A stretch of 64,000 bases of DNA from Vibrio neonatus (GCF_024346975.1 NZ_AP024885.1:2682111-2746110), one strand, 5' to 3'. Counted from the stretch's first letter, positions 7,114 to 23,228 are shown. Numbers and translations are program-made. Notes: a model not told the origin generated them from the sequence alone.

Positions 7114-7232
7114 AGCCTGGCGATGTCCTACTCTCACATGGGGAAGCCCCACACTACCATCGGCGCTATTGTGTTTCACTTCTGAGTTCGGCATGGAATC
7201 AGGTGGGTCCACAATGCTATGGTCGCCAAGCA
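7114..7232 (-). rRNA. 5S ribosomal RNA
   Basis: About 119 nt beginning TGCTTGGCGACCATAGC and ending in the complementary ATCGCCAGGC. It contains the conserved loop CCGAACTCAGAAGTGAAAC on the minus strand. Ends are estimated from helix I pairing. Confidence 0.95.
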
Positions 7233-7356
7233 AATTCTTTTTTACTTCCAGCTTTTAAAAAGCTAGAGGTAAATAATTCGGAAAACTGTTATTTAAAAGT
7301 TATGTCACACATTCAAAGTTCTTACTTTGAGTCCACAAAACCCCTTGGGTGTTGTA

Positions 7357-10243
<2,887 letters not shown>

Positions 10244-10537
10244 ATACAACCCCAAAGGGTCTTGCTTAACGCAATACGTTTGCTACAACGTAGTATGACG
10301 TTTCCAAGGTGCGTTATCTCTTTATTATGAGCGAGATAACTATTGTTTATTTCCGCTTTAAAAAGCAGAAGCAAACATCGATTTTGCCGGACTCAAATTT
10401 GAATAACATCAGGCAATGATGTTATTCCCAAGAACACTTGAATGTGTGTTGGTACCTACATCATAAAGATATAGGATTTGAGAACTTTTAAATTTGATAA
10501 GTAATGAAATCACATTACTTATCGTCAGCTTTCCAAA

Positions 10538-10550
10538 TTGTTAAAGAGCA
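10538..10550 (-). promoter_or_regulatory. boxA antitermination element in the 16S-23S spacer
   Basis: TGCTCTTTAACAA on the minus strand matches the Nus/boxA consensus. The rest of the spacer 10244-10618 is AT-rich leader for 23S processing with no further gene seen. Confidence 0.8.
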
Positions 10551-10618
10551 TGAATTTCTTTCGAAACCATTTTTAAAGATTCTACTTTCTATTTAAAAGA
10601 AATAAGAACACTTAAAGA

Positions 10619-10694
10619 TGGTGGAGCTATGCGGGATCGAACCGCAGACCTCCTGCGTGCAAGGCAGGCGCTCTCCCAGCTGAGCTATAGCCCC
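10619..10694 (-). tRNA. tRNA-Ala (TGC)
   Basis: 76 nt with CCA, GGGGCTATAGCTCAGCTGGG at the 5' end and anticodon TGC in loop CTTGCAC. Normal position in the rRNA spacer, after tRNA-Ile. Confidence 0.97.
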
Positions 10695-10782
10695 ATCTTG
10701 GTATTTTTTCTTAGACAAGGCAGATTGTGAGGCCGTGTACATCAGTACACAACGAAGAATCTAACGCAGTATAAGGAAAAAT

Positions 10783-10859
10783 TGGTGGGTCTGAGTGGAC
10801 TTGAACCACCGACCTCCCGCTTATCAGGCGAGCGCTCTAACCAGCTGAGCTACAGACCC
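10783..10859 (-). tRNA. tRNA-Ile (GAT)
   Basis: 77 nt with CCA, GGGTCTGTAGCTCAGCTGG at the 5' end and anticodon GAT in loop CTGATAA. First tRNA after 16S in the spacer. Confidence 0.97.
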
Positions 10860-10959
10860 AATTTTTCACAAAACAGCTAAAAGCTATTTCGTAAAATACT
10901 CTCTTTACTTTCTAAACCATATCAATCTGTGTGGACACTCATCGTGAGTAATCATCGTA

Positions 10960-12512
<1,553 letters not shown>

Positions 12513-12726
12513 AAGTTTTTTTGGCCGCTCTTAAAGTAAAGGCGACCGGCTCAATGAATACTGACTTCAAAACTACTAATGTAATTTTAAAGCTATTATC
12601 GTTCCAACAGAACGATAATGAATTGACTGTGCCAATGATTAAAAATCATTGTATTGGTCACTCAGTTCATTGATAAATCTTTTCGATTATCATCAACGAG
12701 TGCCCACACAGATTGATAGGTTTAAA

Positions 12727-12739
12727 TTGTTAAAGAGCA
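12727..12739 (-). promoter_or_regulatory. boxA antitermination element in the rRNA leader
   Basis: TGCTCTTTAACAA on the minus strand, the same as in the spacer. It sits between promoter P2 and 16S and is expected to recruit NusB/NusE so that RNA polymerase resists Rho. Confidence 0.85.
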
Positions 12740-12765
12740 CACTATCGAGGCTTACCTCTCAAGTG

Positions 12766-12800
12766 GACGGCCATTCTAGCGTTTTGAACCACAGTGTCAA
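12766..12800 (-). promoter_or_regulatory. rRNA promoter P2
   Basis: -35 TTGACA (12795-12800), 16-bp spacer and -10 TAGAAT (12773-12778) on the minus strand. It lies about 137 bp downstream of P1, as in other rrn operons. Confidence 0.8.
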
Positions 12801-12902
12801 ACACTTTTTTGAATTTATTTTCTAAGAGAAGTTAAACTCAAATGGTTCAGCTAATTTGCCGACTGAATCACTGCGAAGCGTTGTCGCTGTTGCCGTGTCA
12901 GT

Positions 12903-12937
12903 GGGGCGCATTATAGAGATACAGATCAAGTTGGCAA
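12903..12937 (-). promoter_or_regulatory. rRNA promoter P1
   Basis: -35 TTGCCA (12932-12937), 16-bp spacer, -10 TATAAT (12910-12915), then a GC-rich discriminator GCGCCCCAC, the hallmark of stringently controlled rRNA promoters. An A/T tract upstream (AAAAAATGC) could be an UP element. The stretch 12940-13050 holds only this upstream region and the yrdA leader. Confidence 0.85.
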
Positions 12938-13050
12938 GCATTTTTTCGAAGATTTTCGCCTTTTATTGCCGTATGCTCATCAATTAGCCACAAAGGTCTT
13001 TTTTTGATAGTTTCATAACAATATTGATACAGTTTTAGTGAGGTTTAACT

Positions 13051-13599
13051 ATGAGTTCTTTACGCAGTTTCAAGGGCATTAAGCCGTCAATTGAGCCCAA
13101 TGCTTATATAGATGACTCTTCCGTTATTGTCGGTGATGTAAAAATAGGTGCGGATTCTAGCATTTGGCCACATGTTGCCGCTCGTGGTGATGTTAATCAT
13201 ATCCATATTGGCGAACGAACCAATGTTCAAGATGGTTCTGTATTGCATGTTACTCACAAGAGTCCAAGCAATCCAAACGGCTATCCGCTATTGATTGGCG
13301 ATGATGTAACTGTAGGTCACTTGGTGATGCTGCATGGATGCACCATTAAAAACAGAGTGCTTGTGGGAATGAGCAGCACAATTTTAGATGGTGCTGTTAT
13401 AGAGGACGATGTGTTTATTGGCGCGGGAAGCTTAGTTCCACCGAATAAAGTATTAGAAAGCGGTTATCTCTATGTAGGCCGCCCTGTAAAACAGATACGA
13501 CCTTTAACTGAAGAAGAAACCGCTTTTTTAGTGAAGTCTGCCGATAACTATGTTCAAAATAAAAACGACTACTTGAACGAAGTACACGACATTAATTAA
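13051..13599 (+). CDS. yrdA: Gamma-carbonic-anhydrase-like hexapeptide protein YrdA
   Basis: 182-residue left-handed beta-helix protein. Hexapeptide turns run from about residue 13 to 150. Putative metal-binding histidines are in HVTHK, VTVGHLVMLHGC and related turns. The family is homologous to Cam-type carbonic anhydrases, but E. coli YrdA and relatives often lack strong activity, so the enzymatic role is open. It begins about 110 bp from the divergent rRNA P1 and is convergent with the DUF1488 gene, the stop codons overlapping by 8 bases. Confidence 0.9.
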   Translation: MSSLRSFKGIKPSIEPNAYIDDSSVIVGDVKIGADSSIWPHVAARGDVNHIHIGERTNVQDGSVLHVTHKSPSNPNGYPLLIGDDVTVGHLVMLHGCTIKNRVLVGMSSTILDGAVIEDDVFIGAGSLVPPNKVLESGYLYVGRPVKQIRPLTEEETAFLVKSADNYVQNKNDYLNEVHDIN

Positions 13600-13855
13600 T
13601 TTCGATTTGTCCTAGCTGGTTGAACTCTTCTGCTTCAATCAGCTCTTCTGCCAGATCTTCCAAATCAAAGCGGTATTCAGAAAAAACCTGCAATGCCACG
13701 TTTTCATCTTCAATAGGCAGTTGTGATAGGTTTTGCAAATAGGAAACCGAGACGATGCATTCAATAAGATTACCCGCTTGCTGACCAATAAAGGTCACTG
13801 TCTTATTATTGGCATTCCAACTTTGTTGATCGGTAAAGATAATAGATTGGTTCAT
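13592..13855 (-). CDS. DUF1488 family protein (YrdB-like)
   Basis: 87 residues, acidic at the C-terminus (YRFDLEDLAEELIEAEEFNQLG). It matches the small DUF1488 family that follows aroE in many gammaproteobacteria; function is unknown. Begins one base before the aroE stop region, so it is probably co-transcribed as the last gene of tsaC-hemF-aroE-DUF1488. Confidence 0.85.
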   Translation of the reverse strand: MNQSIIFTDQQSWNANNKTVTFIGQQAGNLIECIVSVSYLQNLSQLPIEDENVALQVFSEYRFDLEDLAEELIEAEEFNQLGQIEIN

Positions 13856-14689
13856 TTACGAGCCCTCTAGGTTTTTACGTAATTCTCTGAGGATTTGTTT
13901 TGCCCCAGGTCGAATCCCTCTCCACAACATAAAGCTCTCAGCGGCCTGTCCAACTAACATGCCTAAACCATCGTAAGCTTTCGCCGCACCTTGTTCTTTT
14001 GCCCACTGATTAAAAACCGTCGTTCCTGCACCGTAAACCATGTCATAGCTGACGGTTTGTGAGGAAAATATCTTGGCTGATATTTTAGGTAGCTGTTTCG
14101 TTAGCCCTGCGGACGTTGAGTTAATCACAACATCAAAGCTTTCTGCTACTTCATCGATAGGCAGCGCCTTGATTGGACCATACGGCTTAAATTGCTCCGC
14201 TAGAGCCTGCGCCTTACTCAATGTTCTATTGGCTATCACAAGCTCTAGAGGCTGTTGGTCAAGCAATGGCTTTAAGACACCGCGCACTGCACCACCAGCA
14301 CCAATAACCAGAATCTTGGCACCTTTAAGTAATACTTGGTATTGCAGTAGATCTTGAACTAGCCCTTCACCATCAGTGTTATCACCAATAATCTCGCCAT
14401 CATCGAGCTTTTTCAGTGTATTCACCGCGCCAGCAAGCTGTGCTCTTTCGGTCAGCCTATCTGCCAGTTGGTAGGCATCATGCTTGAAGGGAGCGGTAAT
14501 ATTGCAACCTTTACCGCCTTGAGCAAAAAATTCTGTGGCCGCTTGGGTAAACTCGCCCACTTCAGCGTGTTGCGCTGAATAGGTAAGACTCTGGTTAGTC
14601 TGACGGGCAAATAAAGTATGAATAAACGGTGATTTACTCTGCTTTATTGGGTTTCCAAATACGACATACTTATCAATTAACTGCTTCAT
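13856..14689 (-). CDS. aroE: Shikimate dehydrogenase AroE
   Basis: NADP-dependent reduction of 3-dehydroshikimate to shikimate in aromatic amino acid synthesis. 277 residues, the normal length. Substrate site: [12 protein letters not shown] near the N-terminus and the catalytic Lys69 in NITAPFKH. The Asp partner is in GDNTDGEG. The cofactor loop GAGGAVRG lies near residue 131 and NRTLSKA gives NADP specificity. Operon with hemF upstream and DUF1488 downstream. Confidence 0.97.
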   Translation of the reverse strand: MKQLIDKYVVFGNPIKQSKSPFIHTLFARQTNQSLTYSAQHAEVGEFTQAATEFFAQGGKGCNITAPFKHDAYQLADRLTERAQLAGAVNTLKKLDDGEIIGDNTDGEGLVQDLLQYQVLLKGAKILVIGAGGAVRGVLKPLLDQQPLELVIANRTLSKAQALAEQFKPYGPIKALPIDEVAESFDVVINSTSAGLTKQLPKISAKIFSSQTVSYDMVYGAGTTVFNQWAKEQGAAKAYDGLGMLVGQAAESFMLWRGIRPGAKQILRELRKNLEGS

Positions 14690-14765
14690 CTTCCTACCTG
14701 ACTGAAAAACTAATCATAAAACGACCTTCTAAGAACCTACCACTGAACAGCGTGAAGAAAAAGTG

Positions 14766-15674
<909 letters not shown>

Positions 15675-16232
15675 TTACCCTTGTCTTAATATTTGTAATG
15701 TTTTGGCGTCTTTAATTTCTGACGGTTTACTTCTGTCACCGACCGCACCTTTAACAATAAACACATCTTCATTACCAAGTTGACTCTCGACCTCTTCGGC
15801 ACTTAAACAGGGAGGTAATCCCGATAAATTGGCACTGGTCGAGGTAATTGGCTTGGCAAATTCAATGCATAACTGTTGCACTAAAGGATGATCTGTCACC
15901 CTTACCGCAACACTATCAAACTGCCCATGCACTAACTGATGTACTTTCTTACTCACTGGCATAACCCATGTCACAGGGCCCGGCCAACTTTGGAATACCA
16001 CTTCAAGCTGTTCAGTTGAAAGTTCACTTATATCTACATACGGCAGTAGCTGTTCAAAGCTAGCCGCAATTAAAATCAACCCTTTTGCTGGGTCTCTTTG
16101 TTTTAGTTCAATTAACGCCTGTAAGGCTTGTTCATTATCGGGATCGCACCCAACACCAAACACGGCTTCTGTGGGGTAAGCGATAACCTTTCCTTGGTGA
16201 AGCGCCCCGACAGCTTGCTCAATTAGCATCAT
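15675..16232 (-). CDS. tsaC: Threonylcarbamoyl-AMP synthase TsaC
   Basis: Makes threonylcarbamoyl-AMP from threonine, bicarbonate and ATP for the t6A modification of ANN-decoding tRNAs. 185 residues of the YrdC fold. AYPTEAVFGVGCDP near residues 18-31, KQRDPAKGLILIA, and STSANLSG near residue 140 make the nucleotide and threonine site. Short form without the extra Sua5 domain. First gene of the operon with hemF and aroE. Either of the two initial Met codons may be used. Confidence 0.94.
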   Translation of the reverse strand: MMLIEQAVGALHQGKVIAYPTEAVFGVGCDPDNEQALQALIELKQRDPAKGLILIAASFEQLLPYVDISELSTEQLEVVFQSWPGPVTWVMPVSKKVHQLVHGQFDSVAVRVTDHPLVQQLCIEFAKPITSTSANLSGLPPCLSAEEVESQLGNEDVFIVKGAVGDRSKPSEIKDAKTLQILRQG

Positions 16233-16326
16233 TCCTTGAGTATCCTCTCTACACTATCTTTTGCCTTAGTTTACAAATTCTATTCGTGACTGGTAAGCAT
16301 TTCCTTTAAATCAGCAAAACAAAGCG

Positions 16327-16364
16327 ACGCAAACGTTTTCCTATTCAAAAAATAACCGTATAAT
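16327..16364 (+). promoter_or_regulatory. purEK promoter with PurR operator
   Basis: ACGCAAACGTTTTCCT (16327-16342) matches every fixed position of the PurR box ANGCAANCGNTTNCNT. The -10 TATAAT is at 16359-16364. A -35 region at 17-bp spacing (TTTTCC) lies inside the operator, so purine-bound PurR would block polymerase directly. Confidence 0.85.
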
Positions 16365-16415
16365 GCGCGCAAAATCAGTATCTAAATCTCTACTAGTTAA
16401 ATTAGGAGTCGTTAC

Positions 16416-16901
16416 ATGCAAGTCGGTATTATTATGGGTTCTAAATCAGATTGGCCAACGATGAAGTTAGCTGCTGAAATGCTCGACCAATTCGGTGTTA
16501 GCTACGAAACTAAAGTTGTATCAGCTCACCGTACTCCACAACTACTAGCAGACTATGCTTCTAGTGCAAAAGAACGTGGTATTAAAGTTATTATTGCTGG
16601 CGCTGGCGGCGCGGCGCACCTTCCTGGTATGTGTGCGGCATTTACTAGCCTTCCAGTGCTTGGCGTTCCTGTTCAGTCTCGCGCTTTAAAAGGTATGGAT
16701 TCACTGCTTTCTATTGTACAAATGCCAAAAGGGATTGCGGTAGGCACTCTGGCAATTGGTGAAGCAGGTGCAGCAAACTCTGGTATCTTAGCGGCGCAAA
16801 TTATCGGTACTCACGTTCCTGAAGTAATGGAAAAAGTAGAAGCTTTCCGTAAAGAACAAACTGACACTGTACTGGCTAATCCGAACCCAGCGGAGGATTA
16901 A
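16416..16901 (+). CDS. purE: 5-(carboxyamino)imidazole ribonucleotide mutase PurE
   Basis: Moves the carboxylate of N5-CAIR to C4 in purine synthesis. 161 residues (class I PurE). [10 protein letters not shown] and VVSAHRTP in the first 45 residues, and [11 protein letters not shown] near residue 70, form the active site; the His in SAHRTP is catalytic. Ribosome site TTAGGAG. Followed four bases later by purK and controlled by the PurR operator upstream. Confidence 0.98.
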   Translation: MQVGIIMGSKSDWPTMKLAAEMLDQFGVSYETKVVSAHRTPQLLADYASSAKERGIKVIIAGAGGAAHLPGMCAAFTSLPVLGVPVQSRALKGMDSLLSIVQMPKGIAVGTLAIGEAGAANSGILAAQIIGTHVPEVMEKVEAFRKEQTDTVLANPNPAED

Positions 16902-16905
16902 TACT

Positions 16906-18021
16906 GTGCAAGTTTTAGTTTTAGGTGCTGGACAACTAGCGCGCATGATGGCTCTAGCCGCCGCTCCACTGAACATCAAAACTATCGCTTTTGATGTCAA
17001 CAGTGAGTCTATTGTTGAGCCCATCACTCAAACCAAACTAGGTAGTGGACTGGCAGCTGCGATTGAGCAAGCTGATGTGATTACGGCTGAATTTGAGCAT
17101 GTTCCTCATCCTGTTTTGGATGCTTGTCAGGCGAGCGGCAAACTCTTGCCAAGTGCGACTGCAATCAAAACCGGTGGCGATCGCCGCATTGAAAAAGCAC
17201 TGCTCGATAAAGCAAACGTTGCCAACGCGAAATATGCGCTTATTCGTACTCGCCAAGATTTCGAACAAGCCATTGAATACGTAGGTTTACCTATGGTGTT
17301 AAAAAGCACTCTAGGCGGTTACGATGGCAAAGGTCAATGGCGTTTAAAAGAAGCCTCACAAGTTGATGCTATCTGGGCAGAAATGGAACAGTGCATTGCC
17401 TCTTCGGCAGCGCAGGCAATTATTGCTGAAGAATTTGTTGCCTTTGATCGTGAGGTGTCTTTAATTGGCGCTCGCAATCAACACGGTGAAATCGCTGTCT
17501 ACCCATTAGCAGAAAACGTGCATACCGATGGTGTGTTGAGCCTATCAACCGCAATTGACGAGCCACAACTGCAAGCTCAAGCGAAGCAAATGTTTACTGC
17601 CGTTGCTGAGTGTTTAGATTATGTGGGTGTTTTAGCATTGGAGTTCTTCGATGTTAAAGGGCAATTGATGGTCAATGAAATTGCTCCTCGCGTTCACAAC
17701 TCTGGTCACTGGACACAGCAAGGTGCTGAAACCTGTCAGTTTGAAAATCATATGCGCGCCGTTTGTGGACTACCGCTAGGTAGCACTGAAGCACTGCGTC
17801 CTACTGCTATGATTAACATTCTGGGTGAAGATACTCTTGCACAAGAGATTTTGAGCATGAAACAAGCTCATATCCATTGGTACGGCAAGGATAAACGTCC
17901 TGGACGTAAGATGGGGCACATTAATGTTTGTGGCAATAGCCCTGCGGATCTGCAACAACAATTACAAGATATCGCACAGTGGTTAGATGCAAGTGCCTTC
18001 CCTGCACTGCATCAAAAATAA
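16906..18021 (+). CDS. purK: 5-(carboxyamino)imidazole ribonucleotide synthase PurK
   Basis: ATP-grasp enzyme that carboxylates AIR with bicarbonate to N5-CAIR. 371 residues starting with GTG at 16906; GGAGG lies 9 bases upstream. N-terminal [15 protein letters not shown] is the PreATP-grasp loop. [27 protein letters not shown] and [14 protein letters not shown] are the ATP and metal sites. Slightly longer than E. coli PurK. Last gene of purEK; a strong terminator follows. Confidence 0.97.
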   Translation: MQVLVLGAGQLARMMALAAAPLNIKTIAFDVNSESIVEPITQTKLGSGLAAAIEQADVITAEFEHVPHPVLDACQASGKLLPSATAIKTGGDRRIEKALLDKANVANAKYALIRTRQDFEQAIEYVGLPMVLKSTLGGYDGKGQWRLKEASQVDAIWAEMEQCIASSAAQAIIAEEFVAFDREVSLIGARNQHGEIAVYPLAENVHTDGVLSLSTAIDEPQLQAQAKQMFTAVAECLDYVGVLALEFFDVKGQLMVNEIAPRVHNSGHWTQQGAETCQFENHMRAVCGLPLGSTEALRPTAMINILGEDTLAQEILSMKQAHIHWYGKDKRPGRKMGHINVCGNSPADLQQQLQDIAQWLDASAFPALHQK

Positions 18022-18052
18022 CCGGCTATAGAAAACACAGCCTATAAACGGC

Positions 18053-18079
18053 AAAAAGGAGGCAATCGCCTCCTTTTTT
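18053..18079. terminator. Bidirectional terminator between purK and yrdD
   Basis: AAAAAGGAGGC-AATC-GCCTCCTTTTTT: perfect 11-bp stem with A- and T-runs on opposite sides, serving convergent purEK and dprA-smg-yrdD. Confidence 0.9.
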
Positions 18080-18095
18080 ATTATTTAGTCTTAAA

Positions 18096-18647
18096 TCACT
18101 GTTTTGCCTGACACTTACGACTGGCGCATATCACACTGCTTTTATCTCCGCTTTTCTTCACCATCAACAATTCAAAACCACACTCTTGGCACTTACCTTG
18201 CTTAGGCTCACTGTTGATCGAGAACTGACATTTCGGGTACTGATCACAGGCATAAAATGCTTTCCCATATCGAGATTTACGCTCAATCAAATGCCCTTTA
18301 TGGCATTCTGGGCAAACAAAGGATTCGACACTGTGATCTTCTGGCTCATCTAAACTGCCAATATAGTGGCAATCGGGATAAGCAGAGCAACCAATAAACA
18401 TGCCATAACGGCCCTGTCTAAGTACCAATTCATCACCACAATTAGGGCAAGGTACACCCAATGGCTTAATAATCTGCCCTGAAGCCTGATGTGATGATTT
18501 TATGTAATCACAACTAGGATAATTGCTACATCCCAAAAACGCTCCATGCTTACCATGACGCATTTGTAGAGGATGACCGCAATTAGGACATGATTGCTCT
18601 AAAGCATGCCCTTCCGCAGAAAAAAGTTGATGATTAATTTTACTCAT
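18096..18647 (-). CDS. Topoisomerase-type zinc-ribbon protein (YrdD family)
   Basis: 183 residues made of four C4 zinc ribbons like those at the C-terminus of DNA topoisomerase I. The pairs are CPNC/CSNYPSC, CPNC/CSAYPDC, CPEC/CDQYPKC and CQEC/CASRKC. No topoisomerase catalytic domain is present. Homologues sit next to smg and dprA in many gammaproteobacteria; probably binds single-stranded nucleic acid. Precise role unknown. Last gene of the dprA-smg-yrdD operon. Confidence 0.9.
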   Translation of the reverse strand: MSKINHQLFSAEGHALEQSCPNCGHPLQMRHGKHGAFLGCSNYPSCDYIKSSHQASGQIIKPLGVPCPNCGDELVLRQGRYGMFIGCSAYPDCHYIGSLDEPEDHSVESFVCPECHKGHLIERKSRYGKAFYACDQYPKCQFSINSEPKQGKCQECGFELLMVKKSGDKSSVICASRKCQAKQ

Positions 18648-18666
18648 AGCGTTTATCTAGCATGAC

Positions 18667-19140
18667 TTAGTGCAAAATGCCGTGATCGGTCGAGTAAAGT
18701 AACTCTTCCATTGTGTTGTAGGCACTTTCATTGCCCGGAACATTAAACAGCACCATTAAGATGATCCATTTCAGGTCATCTAGCTGTAAGTCTCGAGTTT
18801 CAAGCCCCATGACGCGATCAATCACCATTTCACGAAGCTCTGGGTTTAGCACTTCAATTTGTTCTAAGAACAAAATGAATCCTCGGCAACGAGTGTCTAT
18901 TCTTTGTTGCTCTTTCTCAGAATAAATTCGGATTGAAGTCGCTGAGCTAGTCGCTATATTTTGACTTGAATCGTCACTTTGCAAAGCTGCAAGGTCTTCA
19001 AGCCAGTTTAACGCTTTATAGATCTCATTTTGATGGAAACCTGCGCGAAGGAGTTCTTGCTCAAGCTCATCTTGGTCGACGTTCAAATCGCTCTCGCTAT
19101 GAATATACGTCTCAAATAGATACATAAGAATATCCATCAT
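18667..19140 (-). CDS. smg: Smg protein (DUF494)
   Basis: 157 residues, acidic, helical. [12 protein letters not shown] at the N-terminus and [12 protein letters not shown] match the Smg family. Function is not established; the conserved neighbourhood with dprA and tsaC/def-fmt is the main clue. Starts two bases after the dprA stop, so it is co-transcribed. Confidence 0.9.
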   Translation of the reverse strand: MMDILMYLFETYIHSESDLNVDQDELEQELLRAGFHQNEIYKALNWLEDLAALQSDDSSQNIATSSATSIRIYSEKEQQRIDTRCRGFILFLEQIEVLNPELREMVIDRVMGLETRDLQLDDLKWIILMVLFNVPGNESAYNTMEELLYSTDHGILH

Positions 19141-19142
19141 AG

Positions 19143-20285
19143 TCAGCTCCCCCTTAATCTAATATAACCACCACCTACTGAAGCCACGAGTCCTTTGAGC
19201 TCCAGTTCTAATAACTGCATCATAACCTGATTAATGGGTAAATGGGTGCTTTGTGCCAAAAAATCAACCGCTGTTGGCTTATCTCCCAATAGATTAAGTA
19301 AACCTTGATTTAAATCTGATTCTGACGCGCATCTTTCGCTGTTTTTTGCTGGCAATTGAGCATGAAAACCCAAACCTTGTTGCTCGGTCTGAGACCAATC
19401 AATCAAGCCATTCATCTCTTGGATAATATCTTGTGCACTGCGTACTAGCACCGCTCCATCTCGAATCAGGTTATTACAGCCCATCGCATTAGGATTGAGC
19501 ACAGAGCCTGGGACGGCATACACATCCCTGCCTTGCTCTAAAGCAAATCGAGCCGTAATCAGAGAACCACTTTTCGCCGCCGCTTCAACGACCAACACTC
19601 CTACCGATAAACCACTAATAATTCGGTTTCGTCTAGGGAAGTTATACGCTCTAAGGGGATAAAAAGGAGGAAACTCAGACACCAATGCGCCACTCGCTTT
19701 AATGCGTTCAGCTAAACGCTGATGCTGTTTTGGGTAGAGGTAGTCAAAACCACTACCTAACACCGCAACTGTCGTCCCCTTATGATCAAGACACGCTTGA
19801 TGAGCATGCCCATCGACACCTAAAGCAAGCCCACTGGTTATCGTCACCCCAAGTTGCGTTAACTCCGCAGAAAACTGACGCGTAATGTACAAACCGTCTT
19901 GGCTACTATTGCGACTGCCTACAACGCCAATCTGATTGGAACTTAAAGCCGATACCTCACCCTGCACAAACAACAATGGCGGATAACATGGGATCTCTTT
20001 TAATAACTGAGGATAAGCGCTGTCATCTTCACAGATCAGCAAGTGGTTACCGTCTTTGCTCAGCCAGTTTAAGCAACGTTCAACATTGGCGTTGGCTTTG
20101 TCTGTTAAATGGCGAACTTGTAAATCGGTAAATTTTAAGTCGAATAACTCTTTTTTAGATAAATTGATGAGCTCTAACGGAGAGGTAAACTCAATGATTT
20201 TTTGCAGCTTAACCCCACTTAAACGAGGCGTCATCGACAAGGTTAACCAAGCTATTATCTGTTGTTCTGTCATCGTTATTCTCAT
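19143..20285 (-). CDS. dprA: DNA-processing protein DprA (Smf)
   Basis: Loads RecA on incoming single-stranded DNA during natural transformation. 380 residues. An N-terminal SAM-like region is followed by the Rossmann core: [12 protein letters not shown] near residue 123, [29 protein letters not shown] and [17 protein letters not shown]. The C-terminal winged helix (about 318-378) ends [11 protein letters not shown] second Met four codons in is an alternative start; neither has a strong ribosome site. With comM, it is one of two transformation genes in this window. Divergent from def. Confidence 0.96.
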   Translation of the reverse strand: MRITMTEQQIIAWLTLSMTPRLSGVKLQKIIEFTSPLELINLSKKELFDLKFTDLQVRHLTDKANANVERCLNWLSKDGNHLLICEDDSAYPQLLKEIPCYPPLLFVQGEVSALSSNQIGVVGSRNSSQDGLYITRQFSAELTQLGVTITSGLALGVDGHAHQACLDHKGTTVAVLGSGFDYLYPKQHQRLAERIKASGALVSEFPPFYPLRAYNFPRRNRIISGLSVGVLVVEAAAKSGSLITARFALEQGRDVYAVPGSVLNPNAMGCNNLIRDGAVLVRSAQDIIQEMNGLIDWSQTEQQGLGFHAQLPAKNSERCASESDLNQGLLNLLGDKPTAVDFLAQSTHLPINQVMMQLLELELKGLVASVGGGYIRLRGS

Positions 20286-20382
20286 CGATTTATATTGGTG
20301 CTGTTATTTGAAGACCAAAATGACTAAAATTGTCACAAGTAGCTGAGATTCTTTCGGCGCAGTTCAACTTTTTTGAGTGATT

Positions 20383-20892
20383 ATGTCTTTATTACAAGTA
20401 TTAACCTTTCCTGATGATCGCCTTCGTACGGTTGCAAAACCAGTCGAAGATTTTACGCCTGAACTCCAAAAACACATCGACGACATGATTGAAACCATGT
20501 ACGAAGAAGAAGGTATTGGCTTAGCTTCTACCCAAGTTAATGTTCATAAACGTATCGTGGTAATCGATCTTTCTGAGAATCGCGATGAGCCTTTGGTATT
20601 GATCAACCCAGAAATCACCGAGAAGCGCGGTGAAGACGGTATTGAAGAAGGCTGTCTATCTGTGCCCGGTGCGCGTGCTCTTGTACCTAGAGCCGCGGAA
20701 GTATCGGTAAAAGCACAAGACCGTAACGGCGACGAATTTACCTTTGAAGCAGACGATTTACTTGCCATCTGTGTACAACATGAGTTGGACCACTTAGCCG
20801 GTAAACTCTTTGTTGATTACCTTTCTCCACTGAAACGTAAACGCATCAAAGACAAGCTAGAAAAAATTAAGCGCTTCAACGAAAGAAACTAA
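20383..20892 (+). CDS. def: Peptide deformylase
   Basis: Removes the formyl group from nascent proteins. ATG at 20383 gives 169 residues, the E. coli length; the frame extends two codons upstream to a GTG that is less likely. The three family motifs are present: GIGLAST (44-50), EGCLS with metal ligand Cys91, and HELDH with ligands His133 and His137. Fe(II) enzyme. First gene of def-fmt-rsmB-trkA-trkH. Confidence 0.97.
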   Translation: MSLLQVLTFPDDRLRTVAKPVEDFTPELQKHIDDMIETMYEEEGIGLASTQVNVHKRIVVIDLSENRDEPLVLINPEITEKRGEDGIEEGCLSVPGARALVPRAAEVSVKAQDRNGDEFTFEADDLLAICVQHELDHLAGKLFVDYLSPLKRKRIKDKLEKIKRFNERN

Positions 20893-20909
20893 TTATTCAG
20901 GAGTTTGCA

Positions 20910-21857
20910 TTGAGCAAAGCACTAAAGATCGTATTTGCAGGGACTCCAGATTTCGCCGCCGACCATTTGGCGGCGTTGTTATCTTCGGAGCATGAGGTTA
21001 TTGCGGTTTACTCGACCCCAGACAAACCTGCGGGCCGTGGTAAAAAACTGACTGCAAGTCCAGTTAAAAACCTCGCTATTGAACACAATATTCCTGTTTT
21101 TCAGCCAGAGAACTTCAAGTCAGACGAAGCCAAACAACAATTGGCTGACTTAAACGCCGATATCATGGTTGTGGTCGCTTATGGCCTACTATTGCCTAAG
21201 CAAGTACTTGATACACCTAAACTGGGTTGCATCAACGTGCACGGCTCTATTTTGCCTCGCTGGCGCGGCGCAGCCCCAATTCAACGTTCAATTTGGGCGG
21301 GCGATGCGGAAACTGGCGTGACCATCATGCAAATGGATGTCGGTTTAGATACGGGCGATATGCTGCACATTGCGACTTTACCTATCGAACCTGAAGACAC
21401 TAGCGCCGCCTTGTACCACAAACTGGCAAAACTTGGCCCTGTTGCTCTCATTGATTGCTTAGCAAACATAGCGCAAGGCACAGCCGTTGCGGTGAAGCAA
21501 GATGATGACCTGTCGAATTACGCCAAGAAACTCAGCAAAGAAGAAGCGCTACTGAACTGGAGCAAAGATGCTGTGGCGCTTGAGCGTGAAATTCGTGCAT
21601 TTAATCCTTGGCCAATGAGTTATTTCAGCATTGCGGATAAGAACATCAAGGTATGGCAAGCACGCGTGAACTCTGAAGCCTGTACAGAAGCCGTCGGTAC
21701 CATCATCAGCGCTGATAAAAACGGTATTCAAATCGCAACTGGAAACGGCCGCTTAATCCTAGAACAAATCCAAGTGCCCGGGAAAAAAGCTATGTCGGTA
21801 GGCGACGTACTCAATTCTCGAGCAGATTGGTTCCCTGTTGGAACCCAATTAGCATAA
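20910..21857 (+). CDS. fmt: Methionyl-tRNA formyltransferase
   Basis: Formylates initiator Met-tRNA. 315 residues with a TTG start at 20910 preceded by CAGGAG. The catalytic region has [18 protein letters not shown] (Asn and His near residue 108) and [10 protein letters not shown] (catalytic Asp near 144). The C-terminal OB-fold domain follows from about residue 210. Seventeen bases downstream of def, its functional partner. Confidence 0.97.
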   Translation: MSKALKIVFAGTPDFAADHLAALLSSEHEVIAVYSTPDKPAGRGKKLTASPVKNLAIEHNIPVFQPENFKSDEAKQQLADLNADIMVVVAYGLLLPKQVLDTPKLGCINVHGSILPRWRGAAPIQRSIWAGDAETGVTIMQMDVGLDTGDMLHIATLPIEPEDTSAALYHKLAKLGPVALIDCLANIAQGTAVAVKQDDDLSNYAKKLSKEEALLNWSKDAVALEREIRAFNPWPMSYFSIADKNIKVWQARVNSEACTEAVGTIISADKNGIQIATGNGRLILEQIQVPGKKAMSVGDVLNSRADWFPVGTQLA

Positions 21858-21912
21858 TCACTTATTTCTAAGGCTTGAATTTTTCAAGCCTTACTCTTGT
21901 TAGGAAATACCT

Positions 21913-23193
21913 ATGAATGTACGCGCCGCTGCGGCAACCGTGCTGTTTCAAGTTGTAGACAAAGGCTATTCACTCTCTAGCGCTTTACCCAACGCACAAT
22001 CCCAATTAAAACCTCGTGACCACGCTCTGCTACAAGAGATTTGCTATGGCTGTCTTCGCTACTTGCCAAGATTAGAAACCATAGTCAATGAACTGATGGA
22101 AAAGCCCCTGAAAGGCAAACAACGCGTGTTCCATCACTTAATGTTAGTGGGTATTTACCAACTTAGTTTTATGCGTACTGCCGACCATGCAGCCGTTGCC
22201 GAAACCGTTGAAGCATGCCAATCACTTAAAGGGCATAAGCTAAAAGGTTTGGTTAATGCGGTATTACGTAACTATCAGCGCAACCAACAACGATTGGATG
22301 AAATCTCGGTTAAGCACGATGCAGGCAAATATGGTCACCCAAGCTGGCTACTTAAGTTGCTGAAAGCCTCTTACCCAAATGACTGGGAATCCATTGTTGA
22401 AGCCAACAACACCAAAGCACCTATGTGGCTACGTGTAAACGCTCAGCATCATACTCGCGATGAGTATTTGAAATTACTTGAAGCAGAAGATATTGAAGCC
22501 GACATTCACCCTCAAGCACGTCATGCGCTACGTCTACATCGAGCTTGTGATGTCAATCAGCTTCCGGGTTTTGCGCAAGGTTGGGTATCGGTGCAAGATG
22601 CTGCCGCGCAATTGGCTCTTGAATACTTACAACCGCAAGATGGCGAGCTTATCTTAGACTGTTGTGCCGCTCCCGGTGGTAAAACCGCGCATATCCTAGA
22701 AAACACCACCAATAGTGAAGTGGTTGCCATTGATGCTGACCCACAACGCCTAGAGCGAGTGCATCAAAACTTAGAACGCTTAAACCTCACTGCCAAGGTA
22801 ATGTGTGCCGATGCACGTAACCCTGACCAATGGTGGACAGGTGAGCAGTTCGACCGCATTTTGCTCGATGCACCTTGTTCTGCTATTGGTGTTATCCGTC
22901 GTCACCCAGACATCAAATGGTTACGTCGCGCAGATGATCTTCCCGCGCTAGCTCAGCTACAAAGCGAAATTTTAGATGCTATGTGGCAACAACTGAAGAA
23001 AGGCGGAACCTTAGTTTACGCTACATGCTCAATTTCTCCGGTTGAAAATACAGAGCAAGTACAGGCATTCTTAGCTCGCACAGACGATGTTGAACTCATC
23101 GATAGTGATCCAAGCAATCCAGGAAGACAAATATTACCTGGGGAGCACAATATGGATGGCTTCTATTATGCGGTTCTGCAAAAAAAGAGCTAA
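21913..23193 (+). CDS. rsmB: 16S rRNA m5C967 methyltransferase RsmB
   Basis: 426 residues. N-terminal NusB-like RNA-binding domain (about 1-140), then a SAM methyltransferase. [10 protein letters not shown] is the SAM loop near residue 250. [18 protein letters not shown] and [16 protein letters not shown] carry the two conserved Cys of the RNA m5C family; the Cys in TCS is the nucleophile. Usual gene order between fmt and trkA. Confidence 0.96.
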   Translation: MNVRAAAATVLFQVVDKGYSLSSALPNAQSQLKPRDHALLQEICYGCLRYLPRLETIVNELMEKPLKGKQRVFHHLMLVGIYQLSFMRTADHAAVAETVEACQSLKGHKLKGLVNAVLRNYQRNQQRLDEISVKHDAGKYGHPSWLLKLLKASYPNDWESIVEANNTKAPMWLRVNAQHHTRDEYLKLLEAEDIEADIHPQARHALRLHRACDVNQLPGFAQGWVSVQDAAAQLALEYLQPQDGELILDCCAAPGGKTAHILENTTNSEVVAIDADPQRLERVHQNLERLNLTAKVMCADARNPDQWWTGEQFDRILLDAPCSAIGVIRRHPDIKWLRRADDLPALAQLQSEILDAMWQQLKKGGTLVYATCSISPVENTEQVQAFLARTDDVELIDSDPSNPGRQILPGEHNMDGFYYAVLQKKS

Positions 23194-23228
23194 ATTAAAC
23201 TAAGCCCTGCTGTATAGGAAAATAATCG

